Source: Takakia lepidozioides (Eukaryota; Streptophyta; Takakiopsida; Takakiales; Takakiaceae). From it: a stretch of DNA of 64,000 bases. The position numbers and the translations under genes were made by a program. The notes under the pieces were generated by a model that made no database searches, was not told the origin of the DNA, and was given only the letters and a program-made list of their open reading frames with translations. The stretch covers positions 81,200,756 through 81,264,755 of the forward strand of contig CM060731.1 of NCBI GenBank assembly GCA_030704615.1. Direction: 5' to 3'. Every line of letters starts with the position of its first letter. The first letter of the stretch is position 1. This document shows positions 31,886-43,399 of this stretch, piece by piece.

Positions 31886-34639
31886 CCCCACTCCACTTGT
31901 TCTTTTTCCTAAAGCATGCTTTCTATTTTCCCTGTGTTCAGATTGTGGGGGTTGGGTGCAATGTGTTGGGGATGTACTTCTTTATGATGTTTGTTTTGGT
32001 TTGGTGTAGTCGGGGGACAATCTGCACAACAAGTCACATGTTGGATCTGATGGGCATTGCAACTGTGGATGGTGATTCACATGTCTTCCCCACTAATGGG
32101 ACCCCTCTGTTCATGCTTGGGATTTGGCAAGTTCGTAAACCCCCACTTTTTTGACTGTGTGCTTGCAGGTCACATGTGCTGCATGGGACAGAGCCATTCA
32201 GTTGGCTACAGGTTCAATTCCTCCGCACATGACAGTATGTGGCCCTATTTATGATGGCTTTGACTTACTCATAGAGTGGGCTCGTGTGTTGGTTACTCTA
32301 TTTTTGGCTTGTTTAAAAACCCTCACTGTGACAGGGATGAGGCTTCTATCATTGCTCAATTTTCCACTTGTGATGGTGGAGGAGAATGTTCATGAATCAC
32401 AAGAAGGTCTATGGCACCTCGGAACCCATGAATTCAGAATCATGGAGATTCCAGATTCATATAGCCAAAGTTGATCTTTTGCTTTGTGATTTCTCTCTGT
32501 TTCTCATGTTTGTGAGATTCGGTGCTTCATCCCTCTGCATGTACCACCCCGCTTTGTCATGATTGCGAGTTGGAATTGTAGAGATGACCTTTCTTTGAAA
32601 ACATACATACTTTGTATGGGGGGCTTGAGGTGAGCAATCCAGAGACCATTATGTGTTACAGACACTAATTACCAGTCCACATTATGGGTGTGTACTTTGC
32701 ATGGATTTGCAACCCCCCACTATTTGGTCCTTCCGAAAATAAAACTCTTTCTTGCTAGAGCTGGAAGCTCATGGGCGCTATGCCTTCAACCATCCAGATG
32801 TGCTGTTATTTGTTCTGAATGTGGACATCACCACATGTGCACTTGTAATTTTACCGCCCATTACCAAGTTGTTGCACCACACATGAAACAAAAGTATTAT
32901 AGATTCATAAGCAGTATGGTTGAAAGGTCTGAGAAGTAGATAACAAGAGGCAAGCTGAACGTCGTACAGGGGACACTCAGTTTTTGACAGGAGAGGCCAG
33001 TTAAGTACCTAAACTTGAGGCAAAACCCAAAAGGATAATGTATGCAGGCTGAAATGTTGATAGTCTCTGCATTGCTACTGCTTCACCCCCAAACCATCAT
33101 GGCCACAAGTACCAACGCTGAAAACTGAAGCAGAAACGTCATGCATGAGACGATTGCGGGAAGCTACAGTGCATGAATCTACATTGTGGTGTATGTCAAT
33201 GACACTGTGTATATCCTCGCTCACCTCGATCCATGATCACCATGACATCGTGCTCATCTGAGAGGGCATGGAAGGCCAGTCAATGTGTACCATAGGGAGT
33301 AATCGTGGAGCAACGGGTACTTCTTGCCAACATATCGGAGCCTCTTATTGCTATTTCCAAGGCACCAAAAGTAGGCCATAGGCTCCTTCTTGTGGATGCC
33401 ACTCTGACCCAACCAGTGGAGCACGACGATGATAGCTTTTTCTGCGCAGGCATTCTGTCCTGGTACACGTTCTTGGGCTGCCTTCTGATTTTTGACTTGA
33501 AGATCGAATGCGTGATTCCAAGCGCAACGGTGCTCCATGATTTCATCCAGAATTGGCTGGTTTCGCAGACGCTTCTGCTCGACTTCGCGGTAGTGAGAGG
33601 CCTGTTTCCACACCTGCGATTGAGGAGGCATTCCTGCACACTTTGAAATGCTTTGCCGAGATAGAGAGTCCACTGGAGTGCAAAGCAAGCAGATGAAGGA
33701 AGCAGACGACATTCGGTAATGTGCGGGAACCACCTTGTCTGCCAAAGTGGACAATGGACAAGTCGCACGTAGGGAAATCATGCCTGTGCCTTTTCCAGCA
33801 CATCGGTGGTGACTTGGCATTAGGGGCTGGTCTCACGGTGCATTTTCCACGCCGTATGGTCCATTCCACACTTCGTAATTAACATGCAGGAATTATGGTG
33901 TTGGTGAGATATGTAACTAGTTTTATTTTATTTTATTTTATTTTTTATAAATAAATGAAACAGGGAGGCCGTGGCATGGGACTTTATATGGGGAAAAAAA
34001 TAAAACCCCCATGAACGCCATGAGAGTCACACACTGTAGTGCGACCATCTCTTTGTATTTCCGAGGCCAGATTTCGAAGTTCGTGATTTATTTCGTTTGC
34101 AGCGGAGTACTAACTAAACCCATACACCACAATCAGTGGAAATAATTGTATGTTCCCATTTCACACAGGTGTGTAACATGCCATGTAAACTAAGCCAACC
34201 CCTGCCATGCTCATGGCTGTTTTCACACCGTTCTTGCGTGGGGTGTGGACCACATGTGAGACACCCCACAGTTAGGGCATATTTAGACCCACACCTTGGC
34301 TCAGTGTACAGACCCGTGATAAAAGCCGTGGAATGTGCCAGGTGTGAGATGGCAGAGCCGTGGAAAAAGCCGGTTTCTCTTCTAGTGATTGTTCTCTTAT
34401 GGTAAGGCTGGGTTGATGACCAGCAGACCATAGGAGTGCTTGCGGTGGATGCAGGTGCAAGTGCAGGTTTATGTTATGAACCTAGTAAATCTAAGCCATA
34501 TGCTGCAACAGGTTCTCTACCCGGTTACCTTGTGGAAAGGGGGATTAGAGACAGGTTTACAACAGGTGTGGTTGTGAGTTTTCATCACGGAGGTGCCACC
34601 AGTTGCTGAGGAGAGTACCGGTATGAGCACCAACGATAC
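31886..34639. other. 2.75 kb without a supported gene
   Basis: Contains only short open frames on both strands. A 188-codon minus frame (33,820-33,254) overlaps another minus frame and has no motif. A TTTTA pentamer run lies at 33,921-33,945. The 3' end of the CACTA element and the 5' end of the next retrotransposon should lie here, but I cannot place either. Confidence 0.6.
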
Positions 34640-34661
34640 TAGTGGGTATACAAGATGAGGT

Positions 34662-36209
34662 GTGCGGTTTAGGCCACCTTCACCTTCAATGTCTTCTGAG
34701 GAAGGTTCAGATTCTAGAGGCACAAGGGCAGCGGCGACACCAGCAGCTACACCAACATCCCCAACTGCAAGCACTAGTAGTGGGACAAGTAAAGATGGAG
34801 CTGGGAAATCCACTCAAGCTCCTGCTGCAGCACCAGCACCTGTGCCTGCCTTTAACCTAGTTCTGGAGTTCTTCGAGGAGTTGAGGAGAAACTACCAGGG
34901 GATAAGGACAGAGAAATTGCGGAGCTTGCAAGAATTCCAGCGCAAGCCTACTGAGAGTTTGAGGGAGGCTTACACGCGCATGAGGCGATTGATAAATGTA
35001 ACCCAAGGAGTTACGGAAGCTCAAGCAGTCCAATTTTGGTATGGGATATTGGACAAAGAGCTGAGGAGAAGGGTGTGGGATGCAACTCTCCTACAAGTGA
35101 ACCAACCCACCTTAGCGAACGTGTTTTTGCTGGCAGAGCGGATAGAGCTCAATATGGTGGAGGAGCGAGTGGTCATGGTGGGGTCTGGCAAGGAGACACA
35201 ACGAAGCGGGGCTCCTAGCCAACAACAATCACTACCCCAACGTGCTCAAGGCAACAAGGGGGCTTAGGCGCAGCCCAGGGAAGGACAGAGAGGATCTCAA
35301 TTACAGAGGTCACTTCCTTCATTCTTAGGCCAACAACAGTCGGGTGTGACATGTTGGGATTGTGGATGACCCCATGTTAAGAGAGATTGCCCGGAGAGAG
35401 GCAAAGGGTCGGCACAGGCACAGCCTACACAACTACAGTGTGGGCATTGTGGCAAGTATGGGCATGAGGAGGCCCATTGTTATGACTTGCATCCTGAGCT
35501 ACGGCCAAGCCAGTTCCAAGGGAACAATGGTGGCCGAGGACGAGGCAATGTAGTCCAGAGAAGTAGAGGAGGCAGAGGTCGCGGTGGAGGTCGTAACCAA
35601 AACCAGGGAGCACAAAGTCAAGGTCAAGGTCATGACCAAGGCATGGTGGATAGGCTTGCCCAGCTAGAGCAACGTCTTGCTACCATGGCCACTATGCATG
35701 TTGCGCCAGCTCCAAGGCCTGAGCTTCAAGCCCCACCTGCACAACCTTCTATGCCTAGGGAAGACCAGATTGGTATGGGCTTCATGTGTGGAGCCGCACT
35801 TGCAGGACCATTGCATGTGGACTCTGCAGCTGCTGTCACTCAAGCAACAACGCGTGCTCCTGAGCCAAGAGAAGCAGATGTGGATTTTGATCCACAAAGG
35901 GGGGAAGCAAGTCAACAGACAAGGCTTCCACAGTCTTTCACATTGGCTGAGACAGTGCCAGTGGGTGGTGCTGCAAAGCAAGGTGCAGCCAGTACATTGT
36001 TGGGGGCGGCTACGGCTGTTTGCCAAGCTCCATTGTTTTCTGCAATGACCATTGCAATGCCAAGGATTTGGCCAGCTGCTGTATTCAGACTAGCAACTAG
36101 ACTATGTGAGAGTGGTGATGCATCGACACTATCTGTGGGGATAGCGGATAATGTGCAGTGCATGGATGCCCTGGACTCAAAGGTGAAGATAGCCATAGCT
36201 GCACCATGA
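34662..36209 (+). pseudogene. Gag with zinc knuckles of the methyltransferase-bearing element
   Basis: A Ser/Thr/Ala/Pro-rich start is followed by the gag domain (FFEELRRNYQGIRTEKLRSL, ESLREAYTRMRRLINVTQGV, QAVQFWYGILDKELRRRV). Knuckle 1, CWDC...HVKRDC, is one residue short and has a TGA inside; knuckle 2, CGHCGKYGHEEAHC, is perfect CCHC. An Arg/Gly-rich stretch (RGGRGRGGGRNQNQG) and a short coiled segment (RLAQLEQRLATMAT) follow. In-frame stops at 35,267, 35,367 and 36,209 all sit in an otherwise unshifted frame. Gag packages element RNA. Confidence 0.82.
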
Positions 36210-36959
36210 CAAGCGGCAGCTGCAAGGTTACATGAGTTGCCAGCTAGACTAGCCATTGAGCGTAGTATGCTGACTTCTGGGGTAGTCCTGGTGGACAATC
36301 AGGATGGTGTGTTTCAGTTGGGTGGCCCAGCCGGGAGGAGGTATAGGCCACTGCGGGTCTTGTTGGACTTGGGAGCACAGCCATTGATGTTGGGAAGAGC
36401 AGCAATTGCAGGCTTGGGCCTCACAGAGGCGGATTTGGAGCCTTGCCCTTTCCAAATTCAAACATCTTTGGGTGGTTCAAAGAAGGCGCGAGGGATTACA
36501 CGCCATGAGCTCTTCATTCGATTGCAGCCGGATCATCCTATGGACGGCTCAGTCATGAGAGCTAAAGCCATCGTTACGGACGCGATGTCCTATGATGTGC
36601 TTGTTGGTGGGGCTGTGTTGTACCCCATGGGCTTTACTTTGGACTTTTGGGAGGAAACGACATTCTACAGGCCGGAATGGCAGTCAGGGGATGGTTGACG
36701 TGCACTGCTCCCAGTGCGGTTTATTGGGAATGTAGCGGTGGATCATAGGAACATGATGCCCACCTTGGCTGCATTCTCAAGGGTGGTGGCTTGGGGTGGT
36801 GAGCTCTCGGAGGGCAATAGCCATGCAGATGATAGGCCACCATCTGATGAGGACAAGCAATTGGCATACAAGGCTGAGTTGCTTCCTCATGTTCCTATGC
36901 ATAGCTCACTGTGGAATGCAGTTGGGGATTTGAAACGAGTAGCAAGCCAGTGTGTGTAG
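36210..36959 (+). pseudogene. Aspartic protease region of the methyltransferase-bearing element
   Basis: The frame continues from gag. The active-site segment reads VLLDLGAQPLMLGRAA: the usual Asp-Ser/Thr-Gly-Ala is here Asp-Leu-Gly-Ala, which should reduce or abolish activity and differs from a Ser codon (TCG) by one C-to-T change. Downstream, VLVGGAVLYPMGFTLDFW fits the second half of retropepsins. A TGA at 36,698 follows and the frame continues to a TAG near 36,959, where a frame change leads into the methyltransferase. Confidence 0.7.
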
Positions 36960-38404
36960 CAAGCATGACAAGGAGGCCTTTCCACCGGTAGGTGAGATGA
37001 GTTCAGTTACATCACCTGGACCTCCTCAATTAGCTCCATTGGACACAGTGCCTATTATCTGGCAACAACCTGACTCAGGCATTTGTTTGCTAGACCTGTT
37101 TGGAGGCATGAGCACTGGGCTTGCAAGGAGTGTTGCAAGCAAGAATCAAAGTACGCAAGTACTTGTATGTGGAGAATGATGAGATTGCTTGGCGTGTTTC
37201 CATGCGCCATGTTGTCTTGCTCACACATCAGTATCCTGAGTTGTTGCCTCTCTCAGCAATTCAAGGGTATCAAAAGGCCTTGCCAGCAGACATTACCTTG
37301 CTGGGGGCGGATGATTTGGACCGGCATGGTGCCATTGACTTGGTGATAGCTGGATGGCCTTGCCAAGGACACTCTCCCGCAGGTCATGGGAAAGGCTTGC
37401 ATGATGCACGATCGCATTTGTTTTGGGAGATGTTGTGAGTGTTGCGTGACTTGCAGGTGAGGCAAGTGCAACCTCCAGCTTACATCTTGGAGAATGTTCC
37501 TCTCATGGGGGATTCTTGGGCCAAGGTTATGGCCAGTGTGCATCAGATCCGGTCATGGATTGAACCAGCTGTATTGTTGGATACAACTGTAGTGGGTTCA
37601 CGGGCACATAGGCCTAGGTTGTGGTGGACCAATCTTGCACCACCAGAGTTGATCAAGAGAGCCTATGATTCCATTCAACGGCCACCCAACCTCACGGTTG
37701 AGGGCATTTTGGACCAAGGGAGGCAACCACAGAGAGTGCAACATGATGATCGTCCACCTTTGGCGGTGGTCAATCGAGTGGGGCAGCCACGTACAGCTTT
37801 GCTTACGCTCATGAGCTTTCCCTCGTCTCATGCTTTTCGAGACAATGGTCCTGGGTTGATTTGGGACAGTGTGCTATAACAATTGGTGGAGCCCAATGCG
37901 GATGAGCGAGAGCGGGCAATAGGATTTGCCACGGGCACTACAGCTGTGCCAGTTCTGTCAGAGGTATCACGACGCCAGATGTTGGGTCAGGCAATGGATC
38001 TCAATTGCTTGACATGGGTCATTGGCTTGTGTATGGCTGAGCAACGGAGATTGCAAGCATTAGTGGCTCCTTCCGCTCTCCCATTGGATATTGCACCCTC
38101 TCTGCCAACCGGGGCGGTGGAGGCAGTGAGTGGGGGCGAGCACAGGATCATGGGGTACAAACACCCATGGCAGATGTGGGATGAGATGCGCAAAGAGAGA
38201 GTCATTGGATCTCTCAAGCAACAGTATGAGGAGTGGGGAGAGCCATACACTGAGGATCAGTTGGAGGACAAGGTGGCTAAGGTTTTTGAAGAGGTTGAGA
38301 ATGTTTCTTGTTCAGAGGATGTTCTCAAGGTGGCTATGGCGGAGCAAGTGGAGGCTACGCCACAGTCAAAGTGGGCGGACAAGGCCCAAGAGGTTGCTAT
38401 CTAG
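36960..38404 (+). pseudogene. C5-cytosine DNA methyltransferase domain inside pol
   Basis: All main motifs appear in canonical order. Motif I (SAM binding) is LLDLFGGMSTGLA at ~37,085. Motif II-like YVENDEIA follows. Motif IV DLVIAGWPCQGHS has the catalytic Cys codon at 37,361-37,363, then GLHDARSHLFWEM. Motif VI is YILENVPLM (~37,484). Motif VIII is SRAHRPRLWWTNL (~37,600). Motifs IX/X are ERERAIGFATGTT and SRRQMLGQAMDLN (~37,910-38,010). The short target-recognition part and AHRPRLWWTNL wording look more DNMT3-like than DNMT1-like; canonical motif order excludes plant DRM. It would transfer methyl groups from SAM to cytosines in DNA. Damage: one frameshift near 37,130 and stops at 37,438, 37,879 and 38,404; catalytic residues are intact. 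It continues in frame into RT, so it is an integral pol domain. Confidence 0.88.
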
Positions 38405-39835
38405 CAACCAAAGGATTCGTCTCCTACCTCCAAGCCTGGTGTACCCAAGGTTGCAGTCACTGAGGACAATTGGGAACCAGATGTTGGACCTACAGTCACC
38501 GGAGGAGAGAGACGGAGGATCCAGCGATTTCTAAAGACTTATAGAAATTGCTTTGCCTTCGGTTTGAAGGATTTGGGGAGTTTGAATGGTCAGGAGATTC
38601 GTATTGATTTGGCAAGTGACACGCCAATCTTTCAAAGGCCCTACCGGTATAGTGACATGGAGAGGTCATTGATCCAGTCACGGACTATGGAGTTGTTCGA
38701 AGCTGGATTGGTGGAGTTGTCAGGCGGGGAGTATGCCTCGGCAATGGTGATACCAGCTAAGAAGGATATCTATGGCAATTGGACAGAAAGAAGGATATGT
38801 GGGGACTATCGTCCTGTGAACCGTCAGACTAAGTCCGATAGATATGCCATGCCAACTCCAGAGGAGATCTTTGATGCCATTGGGCATACAAAGGTGTTTA
38901 GCACATTGGACTTGCGATCCGGTTACCACCAGTTGCCAATCAAAGAGGCTGACAAGCAAAAGACGGCATTCTGGGGGATTGACCAACATGGGAAGGATTG
39001 CTTGTACCAATGGCAATTCCTACCGTTTGGGTTGAAGAATGCTCCTGCAGAGTTTCAGAGGGTCATGGATAGGATTCTTGCGGGGTTGAGCGCTTGAGAG
39101 CGCACGGGTTGAAACTGCACCCCGGAAAGTGCAAGTTCTTCCACAATCAGATTGAGTATCTAGGCCACATGATATACCCTGGAGGATTGGGTGTTCAACA
39201 GACAAAGGTGGAGGCCATTGCATGCATTCCACGCCCCATGGATGTGAGCAGAGTTCGTGCTTTCATGGGATTGGCAAACTACTATCGACGGTTTGTCAAG
39301 GGATTTAGCAGCATTGCAAAGGCTCTTACCAAGTTGACCAAGGTGGGTCAGGAGTGGCAGTGGGAGGAGGAGCAGGAGGAAGCCTTTGAGGAACTCAAGG
39401 CTCGATTGACTTCTACACCTATTCTGAGGTAGCCTATTCGGAGGCGGCCTTTCCAGCTACATACGGATTGGAGTATGCTGGGGATTAGAGCAGTGCTCAC
39501 ACAGGTGGATGATGAGGGAAGAGAGTTCATAGTGGCATATGCTAGCCGTTCGAACAATGATGCCGAGGCAAAGTATAGTTCCTATGAAGGGGAGTGTCTG
39601 GCTGCAGTATGGGCAGTGGCACATTTTAGATGCTACCTCTATGGCAATCTCTTCACTCTTGTCACGGATCACCAACCATTGAAGTGGTTGATGGAGTCAG
39701 ACAAGCTTACATGGAAGCTTGCACGGTGGGCACTTTTGCTTCAAAAGTACGACTTCCAGGTGGTGCATCGAGCCGGAATAGTCAACCGGGATGCGGATGG
39801 ATTGAGTCGCAATCCATGCACAAGTGAGCTTGATG
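38405..39835 (+). pseudogene. Reverse transcriptase and RNase H of the methyltransferase-bearing element; RT catalytic motif deleted
   Basis: [70 protein letters not shown]. The next expected segment with the YxDD box (about 35-40 residues) is missing; sequence jumps at ~39,090 to RLRAHGLKLHPGKCKFF with a frame change. Then MGLANYYRRFVKGFSSIAK. RNase H: QLHTDWSMLGIRAVLTQ, EGECLAAVWAVAHFR, TDHQPLKWLM, ending NRDADGLSRNP. A TAG at 39,432 sits between. The deletion makes this copy unable to reverse-transcribe for itself. Confidence 0.85.
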
Positions 39836-41109
39836 ATACAGGAGCTCGTTGGCATGATGAGACGGACGAGGAGATGGTGCCAGGATGGCACGCATCTGCC
39901 TTTTTATACATTCTAGCAATAGGAGCTCAAGCTGGTCCATCCCATGTGATTGGTCATAGAGATAGTGTGCATGACGATCCAGAGATCAGTGAGGAGCTTG
40001 GTGGTGCTAAGGATGTACATGAAGATGCAGTAGTGTTGGCCTACCTTCGTACTGGAAAGACAGCAGCCAGTGTGACTACTAAGGAGAGAGATCGGATCCT
40101 ACAACGAGCCAAGAGGTTCAAGTGGGAGGGGACTCACCTACTCCGAGTATGGGAGGATGGACGAGTGAGGATTGTGCCTCATCCAACACAACGAGCGCGA
40201 TTGGTACGCCATGCCCATGAGGAGTTGGGACATTTTGGGGTGCGGCGCACTCATAGTTTGCTGCAATGACAGTATTGGTGGCGGGGCATGTACACGGATG
40301 TGCAACAGTTAGTGGCAAGGTGCATGGTGTATGATAGAGTGCGGGCTTCTTTCAATGCACCTACTCCACAATTGTATCCTTTACCCATTATGGGTTTGGG
40401 GTATAGTTGGAGTCTTGACTTCGCAGGCCCATTGCCACTGACGATTCGCCATAACAAGTATGTGTTGGTGATGGTGGAACATTTCTCCAAATGGATTGAA
40501 CTGGTGGCATTGCCTAACAAAGCAAGTGAGGGGGCTGCGTATGCATTCTTAGATCGAGTGCTTAGCCAATTTGGTGCTCCAGCCAAGGTACTCACGGACC
40601 AGGGGAGAGAGTTCTTGGGGGAGTTTCAGGCTTTGTGTGAGCAAACCTTGATAGATCACCGCACTACTTCTCGGGATCATCCCGAGGCCGATGGCTTGGC
40701 CGAGAGGGTTGCGCAAACAGTCAAGCGAGGCTTGGGCAAGTATGGCTTGCAGAAGGGACACTTGGGAGATTGGGACCTTCAGCTACCTTGGTTGGCCATG
40801 GGCTACAGGTTTAGCAAGCAAGCATCACTTGCCTCGTTCTTGCCTTATTTCCTTCTCTTTGGCCGAGAGCCAGATTTGCCTGCATCTATTCGCAAGGAGA
40901 CTACAGTAGTCCTCAACCTTGATGATCCGGATGTGTGGACATAAGCATGTGCCCAACGGGCAGAGTTGTTCAAGAGAGTCATGCCTATGGCTTTTGAGAA
41001 CCTTGCTATTGCCCAACACCAAGACACATTGAGGTACGCCACTATACGTGGAGGGGGATATCGGCCAGGTGTTCGGCATTTCCATCCTGGGGACTATGTG
41101 TATCTGTAG
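39836..41109 (+). pseudogene. Integrase of the methyltransferase-bearing element
   Basis: After a linker, HAHEELGHFGVRRTHSLL marks the zinc-binding HHCC region; its second cysteine pair seems altered (LVARCMVYDRV, one Cys left). DDE core: SLDFAGPLPL (Asp 1), KVLTDQGREFLGEF (Asp 2) and EADGLAERVAQTVKRGL (Glu). C-terminal part: HFHPGDYVYL, then RVREVLPSGVLILEGRDG. Stops at 40,269, 40,944 and 41,109 do not shift the frame. Function in the family: insertion of element cDNA into chromosomes. Confidence 0.85.
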
Positions 41110-41465
<356 letters not shown>

Positions 41466-41711
41466 GGCATGACAGTGGTGAGGTTGACAAGTGATCCGAG
41501 GTCTAGCTAACGGGAGTTCAATGTCATGGACACCCAATTGAAGCCATGGATTGCAGGAAGGCGAGTAACGCTACTTTTGCACCCGGCCTCTTGGTCTATT
41601 GCCTTCAGATACTGGGACTTGGGCGATTGATGACCACGCGATGATCTTATTGGGATGGATACTTGTCAGCTATCCGGTGTTAGAGGGACCTAATCACCAG
41701 CTAGGGAGGCG

Positions 41712-41799
41712 ATTGTGGTATAGCTTTCTAGGATTGTGTGCTTAGATTGTCTGGTGGACAGCGATGTATGTTGTGGCACGATGCTTAGGTGCACGACAG
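41712..41799 (+). repeat. 88-bp direct repeat, left copy
   Basis: ATTGTGGTATAGCTTTCTAG to GTGCACGACAG; the second copy is at 42,165-42,252 with few differences. They bracket the candidate LTR. Confidence 0.9.
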
Positions 41800-41800
41800 C

Positions 41801-42165
41801 TGTCATGGTTTTAATCATGGTTATCTAGAATTACCTACTTCTAGTTAACTATGACATTTTAGATATTTATATTTATATTTTGTGTGTTGGGACTTCATTT
41901 GGTCTCACATGCCAAGTGAGGTGTCGAGCCTCACTTGGGACATGGGGATACGTTTTCCCCTTGTGAGGATGGAGGAGGCTCATCTTCTTGTAGTTGAGCC
42001 TCCATGAGCCTCTCTCACCTCCATAGCTCTAGGTATTGAGAGGAAGTGTGGTGAGGGCTTTGTAGGGTGGATTCCCTTAGCAAGGGTGCCCTTGGCTTGA
42101 CTTAGTTTATGTGATTGAGTGGATTCATGAGTGGAGGTTTTCCATTATGTTCACTTCCATTATCA
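41801..42165 (+). repeat. Candidate 3' LTR of the methyltransferase-bearing element
   Basis: A TG...CA segment (TGTCATGGTTTTAATCATGG ... TTCCATTATCA), 365 bp, about 340 bp after the PHD stop. No 5' partner is visible, so it is only a candidate. Confidence 0.35.
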
Positions 42166-42252
42166 TTGTGGTATAGCTTTCTAGGATTGTGTGCTTAGAT
42201 TGTGTGGTGGTCAACAATGTATGTTGTGGCACGATGCTTAGGTGCACGACAG
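42165..42252 (+). repeat. 88-bp direct repeat, right copy
   Basis: Second copy of the repeat at 41,712-41,799. Confidence 0.9.
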
Positions 42253-42585
42253 ATAATTTTGCATGGCAAAACTTTGTACCAACCAACCTAAGAAGAAATC
42301 ACAGGTAGTTGAAAGGATGAATATGTCACATTTTTAAAGTCCCCACCCATGTATATTTTTGCCGAGCGAAACTCTGTCCCCTAACAACAATGTGTAAAAC
42401 AATTGATTTCGTCTTGCATGTGTTTGCTAACATGGGTGATGGGATTTTGTATAGAAAGTTTCGACTCATGCTATACCACTAAGGGTTTCTAAATTCGAAA
42501 CCCACCACTACTTAGGTTTGTGTCCATCAAATAATTCTCAATGCGAAACTCGCCGCTGTCGCTATAGGTTTAGGATTTTTGGCTA
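42253..42585. other. Gene-free interval
   Basis: 330 bp of AT-rich sequence with short TTCGAAAC / GCGAAACTC words. I see no gene or clear repeat end in it. Confidence 0.6.
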
Positions 42586-42688
42586 CACTACAACATATCG
42601 CGGTAATTATGACTGGCACATATGACTACCCCGTGGGTCGTAGTCATAAACGGTACATATGACTATCATGACTGTAAGTCGTGCAAAC
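42586..42688 (+). mobile_element. CACTA-like terminus with a subterminal palindrome
   Basis: Begins CACTACAACATATCGCGGTA, as CACTA ends do, followed by a hairpin at 42,621-42,648 (TATGACTACC...GTAGTCATA) and further ATATGACTA words. Sequence continues after the hAT insertion at about 43,400 (GAATGACTACAG). The opposite end was not found. Confidence 0.5.
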
Positions 42689-43391
42689 CAGTGTTGGACC
42701 GGTATCATAAACATTTCATACCAGCCAGGGTCTGGTATTGCCGGTGAAAATGCCTCCTTCATACCTGGCAGTAATGGTATCAAAAACTTTTAATATATCA
42801 GTCTGGTATGTATATTGTTTTTGTTTGGCCTGGTATGGTATGGTATCAGTATTGCAAATTTCAAATCTTGTATTGGGGGTATATCAATACGGGTATCAAT
42901 ACAGCTCCATGGCAGAAATTCTGACAGGTACAATTTGGACAGATTTTTCTTTTTTTTTCTTAAAAAAAAAAAAAAAACTGAATGATGTATTGCCGAAGTT
43001 CACCACTTCAACCGCTGAGTGCCTTCATTTATAATAACAAGGAACCGGATCTCACCTGAGGTAACTTGAGGTAATCTTACAAGAGCCATACAAGTTGATA
43101 TCGGCTGATAACTCTCCATTGCTGCACCCCAAATTCCTAATGCTCCACATATTGATATCTAGGGTGCAAGCAACGGTAGAGACAGAGTACTGGTATCGAC
43201 AAAGTTGCGTTCTTTGCTCTAACCAGGCTGGTTTGGTAGGAGCCCAGGTATTAGTGTTTTACTATATTGCCCCTAATATGTTCTACCCGGGGTATTGCCA
43301 GTTTCTTATACCCGCCTAGTCTGGTACCCTGCTGCGATACCCTTACCCGTGCTGATACCCCGCCTTGCCCCCATATACCGGTCCAACACTG
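42689..43391. mobile_element. hAT-type non-autonomous element (703 bp)
   Basis: Terminal inverted repeats CAGTGTTGGACCGGTAT / ATACCGGTCCAACACTG are perfect over 17 bp. The flanks carry a perfect 8-bp duplication GTGCAAAC (42,681-42,688 and 43,392-43,399). A CAGTG start and 8-bp duplication are hAT features. The interior is rich in GGTATxxxTA words and has no transposase, so it depends on another element. Confidence 0.88.
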
Positions 43392-43399
43392 GTGCAAAC

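Noticed and set aside
31600-32154. 184-codon plus frame
   Set aside because: Starts within CACTA subterminal repeats, has irregular composition and no motif.
33254-33820. 188-codon minus frame
   Set aside because: Overlaps a second minus frame of similar length; no domain, no context support.
34020-34040. CACACACTGTAGTG as the right terminus of the CACTA element
   Set aside because: TAGTG alone is too common, and without the left end the inverted match and 3-bp duplication cannot be tested.
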